5,973 nt of DNA from an uncultured Acetatifactor sp. (lineage in GTDB: Bacteria > Bacillota > Clostridia > Lachnospirales > Lachnospiraceae). The notes below the pieces were generated by a model that did no database searches, was not told the DNA's origin, and saw only the letters and a list, made by a program, of their open reading frames with translations. Within the stretch, counting starts at the first letter, position 1. Every line of letters begins with the position of its first letter. Shown here in pieces: positions 1 to 4,740 of this stretch. Position numbers and translations under genes: made by a program. The stretch spans positions 1-5,973 of the forward strand of contig CAJTSY010000182.1 in the NCBI GenBank assembly GCA_910578995.1. The letters are read 5' to 3'.

Positions 1-1299
1 CTCCACGATCTGGCTGCTGGAAAGGATTCCGATCTCCTGGAAGATTCCGGCCAGGATCCTGGCCACGGTGGTCTTCGCCGTACCGGGGTTCCCCACGAAC
101 TCCATGTTCAGCGCCACCGGGACGGATGCCCTGCCCAGGGCCTCCATGTCCTTCCTCATCCTGGCGAACGCCGCTATTTTCCTGATCTGCTCCTTCACCT
201 CCTTCAGGCCGATCAGCCGGGTCAGCATGTCGGAGCTGCCGGGCGGCGCCTGTTCCCCCGGAAGAACCAGCCCCATTGACGCAAGCTTATCTATGACCTC
301 TTCCGTGCTTTTCCGGCCAAGATTCCGGACCTTCGCCAGATCCTCCCGGCTCATTTTCCGGAGATCTTCCACGGTGTGGATTCCGGCCCGCTTCAGGCAG
401 TTATAGGTGCGCACGCTCAGCTCAAGTTCATCGATGGAGAGCTTGTCAAGCTCCCGGTCCCTGTCAGGGGCCTTCCCGCCGTCGGATTTCCCTCCGGATT
501 CAGACGGGCTGCCTGCTGATGGATTTTCCATATCATATTCATCCAGATCGTAGTCACATTCAAAATCCTCGTCATCCCCACAGGGGAATCTGTAAGCAGA
601 ATCCTCGGAATCCACGGAGAACTCCTCAAGAATATAGACCTCCAACAGCCTTCTCATGCTTTCCATCAGGTACTTTTCCGGAAGCCTGAAATCCGTATTT
701 CCGTCCGCCATGGACACCTGCGCCATAACGGTATCCGGAAATGCCAGGGAAAGCATGGTGCGCATCCTAATGGTCATCTCCTCCGCCAGACGCAGCAGTA
801 TCATGCCCTGACCGTCATGGCCGGTTTCCGCCATAATCCGGATGACGCCCCCGGACTCCTTTACGGTCCTGACCACATCCCGGAGATAATCCGTGTCCTC
901 AGAGGGCAGATGCTGATTCCCAAAAGTCTGAAGTTCATCGGAAATCCCCGGCATATGCTGCAGGACATATACTTTATGGAAATCCCTGTGCAGATCCTCA
1001 AAGGAATCCGTCTTCTCCGTTTCGGTGCACTCACATTTCTGAAAAATCCACCCAAAGTCATTGGATGTCATCCCAACATCTTCGCTTGAGAAAGCAAATG
1101 TATGAAGTTTTCCTTCTTTGTCAGAATTCATCTGCCATCCAAGGAATCCGTTCCCCGGAAGCAGCGATGCTGTCCGCATGAATCTCCCCACTGCCCTGGA
1201 AGCTCTTTCCGACAGATAATACCCGTTTTGGGCTTCTGCAGTCAGCGATGTGATATTCGCAATTTCCTTGTGTTCCGGTTTCAATATATAGTTTGACAT
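1..1299 (-). CDS. alphaCTD-AAA+ fusion protein (CbxX/SpoVK-type ATPase), C-terminus beyond window
   Basis: One open frame runs 433 codons from an ATG at 1299 off the left edge. Residues 1 to about 233 match nothing I recognise. Residues about 234-286 are an acidic Asp/Glu/Ser/Gly-rich linker. Residues about 287-344 read as an RNA polymerase alpha C-terminal domain (IDELELSVRTYNCLKRAGI, then VRNLGRKS). Residues equivalent to the E. coli DNA-contacting R265, N268, K298 and S299 are present as R297, N300, K330 and S331. From about residue 358 an AAA+ domain of the CbxX/CfqX/SpoVK type begins (LIGLKEVKEQI), with Walker A GNPGTAKTT at 403-411; Walker B lies outside the window. The Walker A has Ala where Gly is commoner. 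The start is preceded by AAAGGAG at a slightly long 11-nt spacing; an in-frame ATG at 1338 lacks a ribosome site. Inferred role: an ATP-driven remodeller targeted to DNA or transcription complexes by the alphaCTD. Domains are secure; function is unknown. Confidence 0.88.
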   Translation of the reverse strand, partial: MSNYILKPEHKEIANITSLTAEAQNGYYLSERASRAVGRFMRTASLLPGNGFLGWQMNSDKEGKLHTFAFSSEDVGMTSNDFGWIFQKCECTETEKTDSFEDLHRDFHKVYVLQHMPGISDELQTFGNQHLPSEDTDYLRDVVRTVKESGGVIRIMAETGHDGQGMILLRLAEEMTIRMRTMLSLAFPDTVMAQVSMADGNTDFRLPEKYLMESMRRLLEVYILEEFSVDSEDSAYRFPCGDDEDFECDYDLDEYDMENPSAGSPSESGGKSDGGKAPDRDRELDKLSIDELELSVRTYNCLKRAGIHTVEDLRKMSREDLAKVRNLGRKSTEEVIDKLASMGLVLPGEQAPPGSSDMLTRLIGLKEVKEQIRKIAAFARMRKDMEALGRASVPVALNMEFVGNPGTAKTTVARILAGIFQEIGILSSSQIVE

Positions 1300-1313
1300 A
1301 GGCTGTGCCGCTC

Positions 1314-1339
1314 CTTTCATCATATAAACTTTCATCATA
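1314..1339 (-). repeat. 11-nt direct repeat at the AAA gene ribosome site
   Basis: On the minus strand TATGATGAAAG occurs twice, 15 nt apart (1329-1339 and 1314-1324). The copy nearer the gene runs into the AAAGGAG ribosome site. Both copies contain ATG codons in frame with the AAA gene, so a start at 1338 cannot be excluded, but only the copy near the gene continues into a Shine-Dalgarno sequence. Confidence 0.7.
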
Positions 1340-1518
1340 GAAACAAGTGATAAGTTTCAGCGCCGCAGCGTACACTCACGAGGAGCCTGATTTGCCATCC
1401 GTTTATAACGCTTTCCATGAGTCCGGCGGCAGGACAAATGACAGTGGCAGAAGGTATATACTGCGGTTTGTATTACATTTCGCGTCGCAGTCTAAGCGGT
1501 TTGCCCTTGGCACGCTTG

Positions 1519-1545
1519 CTGCAAAATCATGTCATGATTTTGCAG
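1519..1545. repeat. 27-nt palindrome, 13-nt arms around one base
   Basis: CTGCAAAATCATG, a single T, then CATGATTTTGCAG form a perfect inverted repeat. As RNA it would be an A/U-rich hairpin with no following U-run in either orientation, so it does not look like an intrinsic terminator. A dyad this long suggests a protein-binding site, a recombination or processing site, or a copy of a dispersed repeat. Confidence 0.85.
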
Positions 1546-1604
1546 GTCATGGCGGTGCTTCTCCGACCGACAGAGACCGCGATTAAGTTGTCAAGGAGCG
1601 AGTC

Positions 1605-1618
1605 TTCCCCTGGGGGAA
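1605..1618. repeat. Short GC-rich inverted repeat in the leader
   Basis: TTCCCC and GGGGAA flank a 2-base centre. In the minus-strand transcript it lies between the 10-codon ORF and the 27-nt palindrome and could be one arm of an alternative leader fold. Confidence 0.55.
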
Positions 1619-1655
1619 TGCACCGGCACAACAAAAAAGCCGATGTACAGTACCT

Positions 1656-1688
1656 TCAAGAGGGCAGAGTACCCCCTGCGATACTCAT
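1656..1688 (-). CDS. Putative 10-residue leader peptide
   Basis: ATG at 1688 opens a 10-codon frame encoding MSIAGGTLPS and ending in TGA at 1656-1658. It is preceded by GAGGAG (1700-1695) six bases upstream, a better-placed ribosome site than that of the large gene downstream. It lies about 90 nt into the transcript predicted from the promoter at 1786-1814 and is followed by potential stem-loops. Short, well-initiated ORFs in structured leaders are typical of attenuation controls, such as those upstream of some antibiotic-resistance genes. The peptide has no run of one amino acid that would name an effector. It may equally be a chance ORF; the strong ribosome site is the main support. Confidence 0.4.
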   Translation of the reverse strand: MSIAGGTLPS

Positions 1689-1754
1689 TTTGCTCTCCTC
1701 AATAATACTTGCTACATCCGCTTGTCAGTCAAACTATATAAATATTCTATTCTT

Positions 1755-1785
1755 CTGTGAAATCACAGGAGTTCACATGTCTCCT
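1755..1785. promoter_or_regulatory. Overlapping dyads at the predicted transcription start
   Basis: CTGTGA-AA-TCACAG (1755-1768) is a perfect dyad lying at about +11 to +24 of the predicted transcript. Immediately next to it AGGAG (1767-1771) and CTCCT (1781-1785) can pair across 9 bases, abutting the -10 box. These could be a repressor operator at the promoter or a stabilising 5' RNA hairpin. The sequence does not distinguish these. Confidence 0.4.
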
Positions 1786-1814
1786 ATTGTAACAGGCTGA
1801 TATGCCATTGTCAA
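1786..1814 (-). promoter_or_regulatory. Strong sigma-A-type promoter toward the alphaCTD-AAA gene
   Basis: On the minus strand a perfect TTGACA (1814-1809) is followed after exactly 17 bases by TACAAT (1791-1786), one mismatch from TATAAT. Transcription would start near 1779 and run leftward through the leader into the gene starting at 1299. It lies about 65 bp past the stop codon of the HipA-like gene, so the AAA gene need not depend on the upstream operon. Confidence 0.75.
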
Positions 1815-1832
1815 TACGGAATTTTAAATTTG

Positions 1833-1849
1833 TCCGGAATTTATCCGGA
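1833..1849 (-). terminator. Weak possible terminator after the HipA-like gene
   Basis: TCCGGA-TAAAT-TCCGGA on the minus strand forms a 6-bp stem with a 5-base loop, 30 nt past the stop codon. It is followed by an A/T-rich stretch without a true T-run, so termination would be inefficient at best. Confidence 0.25.
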
Positions 1850-1878
1850 ATACTTTGGGATTGAACTGTTAGATCTAC

Positions 1879-3021
1879 TCACCCTTCCACCCACAGCCCC
1901 AGATATTCCGCCCGTTTCCGAAAACTCTTGTACTGTCTCTCTGTAATAAAATCCTCCCTGCCCACAGGTACCGTAAAGTGAAAGTCCACCTGCTCCATGG
2001 CCTTCCTGGCGGCCTGCCGGATGGTCATCTCCCCAAACTGGTAGGGAGCGTCCATATCCCGCATAAAATCAATGTCAAAGGCATTATTATGGTCAAAGAG
2101 CGGGTGGCATCCCAGAATCTCCATGGACTCCGTGTCATAGAAAAATCCCCAATTCTGCCCGTGCCGGTCACGGTTGCTGATGAGGAAATCCACGATCCAC
2201 ATCCTGTATATGCTTTCCCCGTCGATCCGGAACATCTCCGCATCCGGATCCATCCCGTTTACATTGCAGTAAGAGATAAATTCCATTCCGGTTAAAATGG
2301 CTTTGCTTTCTTCTGTCATGCAGGGACACATACAGACATATTTCCCCTCATCTTCCCCGGCTTCATAGCGGACATGCTCCACATTCATTTTATCCAGAAG
2401 ATTGGAGCACATGACTTCTATCCGGGATTCCGTATTGCCGTTGGCTCCCAGTTTATAGAGCCACAGCCGGGAGTCGTCGTGCCGCCTCCATGCCTTTGCA
2501 TAGGCTCCGTTGGTGGTCAGTTCGGGAGTGAGCAGCGAGCCCTGGAGGGTCAGGGACTTCCCGTGCAGCGCCACCTGGGCTACGATCTCATTGAGGGGAT
2601 TCTGCTTTACATCCACCTGGCTCCAGCATAAGCCGCCATCCTCCTCAAATTTCAGCCAGTAGGGATCCAGTACGGAGACGCCGCGGCATGCCATGGCTAT
2701 TTTCATCCGTTGCTCGTCCGTGCCGACCTGTTCGAAATGGCACATATTGTAAATCCATTTGGCGTTCGCCCTGCTCAGAAGCAATACCCTGTTGGCCAGC
2801 CAGCTCACGATTGCCTCCTCGTTCTTCCGGGCCGCAATCATGGACTGCGTTATGTCGTAGGAGGTTCTTATATCCCGGGGATCCGTGATCTTACGCAGTT
2901 TTCCCCTGATGGGGTAAGGGATGTATGACTCCTGCAGCACTTCATACCGCAGGGTGCTGAAATCCACCTTCATCACCTCGATGTCTTTCATCATGATGGT
3001 AAATGCTTTTATTCCTTCCAT
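1879..3021 (-). CDS. HipA-like kinase-fold protein, orphan
   Basis: A 380-residue protein starts at ATG 3021 with an excellent ribosome site (AGGAGG, 6 bases upstream). HipA/kinase-like motifs appear in order: TTNGAYAKAW (169-178), a position comparable to the HipA activation-loop segment; WLYK with candidate ATP-binding Lys190, then Glu199/Glu202; the catalytic-loop-like NRDRHGQNWG (283-292) with Asp285 and Asn290; and PLFDHNNAFD (307-316) with candidate metal-binding Asp310. The N-terminal half (about 1-165) is a conserved-looking non-catalytic region. The HipA Ser/Thr kinase of E. coli works with the DNA-binding antitoxin HipB, but no HipB-like helix-turn-helix gene is next to it here. The gene lies 93 bp downstream of azlD on the same strand. 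Catalytic residues look intact, so kinase activity is plausible; the target is unknown. Such proteins are often annotated only as HipA domain-containing. Confidence 0.75.
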   Translation of the reverse strand: MEGIKAFTIMMKDIEVMKVDFSTLRYEVLQESYIPYPIRGKLRKITDPRDIRTSYDITQSMIAARKNEEAIVSWLANRVLLLSRANAKWIYNMCHFEQVGTDEQRMKIAMACRGVSVLDPYWLKFEEDGGLCWSQVDVKQNPLNEIVAQVALHGKSLTLQGSLLTPELTTNGAYAKAWRRHDDSRLWLYKLGANGNTESRIEVMCSNLLDKMNVEHVRYEAGEDEGKYVCMCPCMTEESKAILTGMEFISYCNVNGMDPDAEMFRIDGESIYRMWIVDFLISNRDRHGQNWGFFYDTESMEILGCHPLFDHNNAFDIDFMRDMDAPYQFGEMTIRQAARKAMEQVDFHFTVPVGREDFITERQYKSFRKRAEYLGLWVEG

Positions 3022-3114
3022 TTTGTCCCTCCTGCTCCTATAATGCTCTTCCGTTTCCCTTTTGCATTTTCACTTCATCTCATTTCACGATTTTCTCATT
3101 CGACACATGGAAAT

Positions 3115-3432
3115 TCAAAGCAAAAATCCCGCCACTGTCTCAGCCACAAACACCACCCCGCAGCACAGCGCCGCGATTCCCACCATGTTTACGCCTTTCC
3201 AGGCCGCCGCAACGCCCACGATCAATGCCAGGATTCCCGCCAGGGGAACCTGGGGCGCCGAAATGATCGCCGGAAACGTCATTACTGCAAGCGTCACATA
3301 GGGCACATAGTATAGGAAAGAACGGATAAATGTGTTTTTTATTTTTTTCCGTATTAATGTTAACGGCAAAACACGTATCAGAAAAGATACTGCCGCCGCT
3401 GTCAGTATGTAAAAATAAATGTTATGTGTCAT
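3115..3432 (-). CDS. azlD: AzlD family branched-chain amino acid transport subunit
   Basis: A 105-residue hydrophobic protein with about four membrane segments and the typical AzlD opening: an N-terminal helix (IYFYILTAAAVSFLIRVLP), then LYYVPYVTLAVMTFPAI. AzlD is the small integral-membrane partner of AzlC in exporters of branched-chain amino acids, described in Bacillus subtilis as resistance to azaleucine. I choose the ATG at 3432 because AGAAGGAGG lies 9 bases upstream. A longer frame from a TTG at 3456 would place the ribosome site inside the coding sequence and add an unlikely Arg-rich start. It follows azlC by 53 bp, so the two are almost certainly co-transcribed. Length is normal for the family and no lesions are seen. 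Confidence 0.88.
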   Translation of the reverse strand: MTHNIYFYILTAAAVSFLIRVLPLTLIRKKIKNTFIRSFLYYVPYVTLAVMTFPAIISAPQVPLAGILALIVGVAAAWKGVNMVGIAALCCGVVFVAETVAGFLL

Positions 3433-3485
3433 TTTCCGCTGCCTCCTTCTCTGCAACCAGGGTCAACCGCTCTGTCATACCGGGC

Positions 3486-4307
3486 TTACACTTTGGATTC
3501 GTTTCGGGATTCCACCTGCTCCGGCACCTTTGGGGGATCCCCTGGTTCCTCCGCCGACTCATTTCTACGGTCTGCTTCCTCCGCAGGTCCTTCTCCCTTA
3601 CCCGCGTCATCCTTCAGCGGAAACAGCAGCGCCGCCGCTCCCGCGATTCCCACGGTAAGGAGACTGATCTTCATACTGTCGGACAGGCCGTCAAGCGCAG
3701 GGATCCTGGATGCCGCGAAACTAGCCAGGAAACTGGCCAGGATTACCCCGCCCACCACCTTGCTGGTTTTCGCCGCAGGAATGATAATGGCCACAAACAT
3801 GCCGTACAATGCCACGCTCAAAGCGCTGACCACGGAAACCGGCAGCACATTGCCCGCCACCACCCCCATGGCGGTTCCCAACGCCCAGCCGGGCAGGGCT
3901 ATGGCCATGGCGCCGTAGCTGTAATATGGGTTCAGGATTCCCGGCTTGCCCACCGATATGCCGAAAATCTCATCCGTAATACCGAAACCCACCAGAAGCC
4001 GGTGCCCCAGGGCCGTGCCGGGATCAAATTTCTGGCTCAACGCACAGCTCATGAGAAGATACCGTATATTTGTGACCAGGATAACAAAGGCCATCTCAAA
4101 ATAGGGGGCATTTGCCATAATCACCGTAAATTCCGCATACTCTCCCGCCGAAGCGTGGTTCAGGATACTGGACAAAAATCCCTGAAAAGGATTCAGCCCC
4201 GCCTTCTTCGCCACAATGCCTAGCGAGAAAGCCACCGCAAAATAGCCCAGTGCAATAGGAATTCCGTCCCGTATTCCGCCCGCAAACGCATTTTTATTCC
4301 GGTTCAA
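3486..4307 (-). CDS. azlC: AzlC family branched-chain amino acid permease with a charged C-terminal tail
   Basis: A 273-residue polytopic membrane protein. Family motifs include GIRDGIPIALGYFAVAFSLG near the start, SSILNHASAGEYAEF, NIRYLLMS and GITDEIFGI. It is the large subunit of an AzlCD-type exporter for branched-chain amino acids; the exact substrate cannot be read from sequence. I prefer a TTG start at 4307 because AGAGGTGA (4320-4313) sits 5 bases upstream. A GTG at 4316 would add three residues, but the ribosome site would then overlap it and no other is present. The hydrophobic core ends around residue 231 and is followed by about 42 hydrophilic residues rich in Glu, Asp, Pro and Lys, with RNES occurring twice, which makes this longer than usual AzlC proteins. 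A promoter and repeats lie upstream at 4359-4492. Confidence 0.88.
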   Translation of the reverse strand: MNRNKNAFAGGIRDGIPIALGYFAVAFSLGIVAKKAGLNPFQGFLSSILNHASAGEYAEFTVIMANAPYFEMAFVILVTNIRYLLMSCALSQKFDPGTALGHRLLVGFGITDEIFGISVGKPGILNPYYSYGAMAIALPGWALGTAMGVVAGNVLPVSVVSALSVALYGMFVAIIIPAAKTSKVVGGVILASFLASFAASRIPALDGLSDSMKISLLTVGIAGAAALLFPLKDDAGKGEGPAEEADRRNESAEEPGDPPKVPEQVESRNESKV

Positions 4308-4358
4308 TTTCGTCACCTCTAACCACAGTAAATAAAGTTATCATTTTGCAGTTTTACA

Positions 4359-4459
4359 GCCTGACCCGGACAAGCCGGAAGTAAGATTTTGCCAAATACG
4401 CAAGCTCCTGTTGTCAAGCGCTTAAACCGGATAAACCGGGAGTAAAATTCTGCAATACG
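4359..4459. repeat. Direct repeat (42 and 40 nt) in the azlC leader
   Basis: Two imperfect direct copies lie at 4359-4400 and 4420-4459. Over the first 34 aligned positions 26 match, and the differences are nearly all transitions; a short indel then leads into a shared AATACG end. Each copy carries CCGG-N5-CCGG followed by AGTAA and a TTTTG/TTCTG block. The distal copy covers the predicted azlC transcription start, directly beside the -10 box, and the other is in the early leader. This suggests a two-site operator or a duplicated RNA motif controlling azlCD. No T-box signature was seen. Confidence 0.65.
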
Positions 4460-4462
4460 TTT

Positions 4463-4492
4463 ATTATAACAACCATGACCTATGGAATGCAA
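4463..4492 (-). promoter_or_regulatory. Probable sigma-A promoter of azlCD
   Basis: Minus-strand TTGCAT (4492-4487), an 18-base spacer and a perfect TATAAT (4468-4463). The predicted start is near 4455, giving a leader of about 150 nt before azlC. It is the best match in the intergenic region and is correctly oriented. Confidence 0.6.
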
Positions 4493-4573
4493 CCAAATTT
4501 GCAGGCAAAAATAGAATGAAAAAATCTACCGAAAAATTTTCGCAGAAATTTCCCAATTAATTTTGTGCTTCTG

Positions 4574-4582
4574 TGATAAAAT
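4574..4582 (+). promoter_or_regulatory. Possible extended -10 promoter of the sigma/anti-sigma remnant
   Basis: TGATAAAAT is an extended -10 (TGn plus TAAAAT) about 100 bp before the ATG at 4681. No good -35 is seen, which is tolerable for extended -10 promoters. An inverted repeat CGAAAA-A-TTTTCG lies upstream at 4530-4542 and might be an operator. The call is weak. Confidence 0.3.
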
Positions 4583-4680
4583 ATACTTCCCGATCGTTAT
4601 ATCAGTGAAACCATATAAGGGTTGCCGGAAAATAGCCGGTATGGCTTTTTCAGCTAAAAACCCGGAAAGGAAGTGCGGCC

Positions 4681-4740
4681 ATGACCACCGAAGAGCTGAC
4701 CCGCCTGTTTCATCAGTATGGAAATGATGTCCACCGCTGC
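4681..4740 (+). pseudogene. 5' fragment of an ECF-type sigma factor gene
   Basis: ATG at 4681 follows AGGAAG with 7-base spacing, a proper start. The first ~19 residues, MTTEELTRLFHQYGNDVHR, read like the beginning of region 2 of a small sigma-70 family (ECF) factor, where one expects GNDVYRLAY and a further ~150 residues. Instead the frame loses all similarity just after 4731-4740 and continues as an arginine/proline/cysteine-rich string to a stop at 4960-4962. The sense frame beyond this point belongs to a different protein, the anti-sigma-like ectodomain in the entry starting at 4718. The simplest reading is a deletion that removed the rest of the sigma gene and the start of the next gene. 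It is not a functional sigma factor. Confidence 0.6.

Larger units (their letters stand above)
1300..1785 (-). promoter_or_regulatory. Long structured 5' leader of the alphaCTD-AAA gene
   Basis: About 480 nt separate the predicted transcription start near 1779 from the AAA start codon at 1299. In transcript order the RNA would hold a 5' hairpin (1755-1768), a ribosome site with a 10-codon ORF (1656-1688), a stem CATCGGC/GCCGGTG around a U-rich loop (about 1622-1645), a TTCCCC/GGGGAA dyad (1605-1618) and a 27-nt palindrome (1519-1545). Plus-strand open frames across this stretch (1347-1586 and 1417-1800) have no ribosome site and no recognisable domain, so I treat them as chance. The layout resembles an attenuator-type leader, which is inference. 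It could instead be a remnant of a mobile element that happens to carry a promoter. Confidence 0.5.

Noticed and set aside
68..406. 112-codon plus-strand frame across the alphaCTD/AAA region
   Set aside because: It is the antisense of a clearly recognisable coding sequence and has no domain or ribosome site of its own.
1589..1594. Second minus-strand TTGACA within the leader
   Set aside because: No acceptable -10 element lies 16-18 bases downstream.
1417..1800. 127-codon plus-strand open frame in the leader region
   Set aside because: No ribosome site at its start, no recognisable domain, and it opposes a strong promoter and well-initiated leader ORF on the other strand.
3330..4223. 297-codon plus-strand frame opposite azlC
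   Set aside because: Low-complexity antisense shadow of a membrane protein gene; no start signal and no protein-like pattern.
1834..4639. Repeated CCGG-N5/N7-CCGG pairs (1834-1848, 4366-4379, 4427-4439, 4625-4639)
   Set aside because: CCGG and TTCCGG are very frequent throughout this window, including coding regions, so a shared regulatory motif across all four places is not supported; only the longer azlC repeat is reported.
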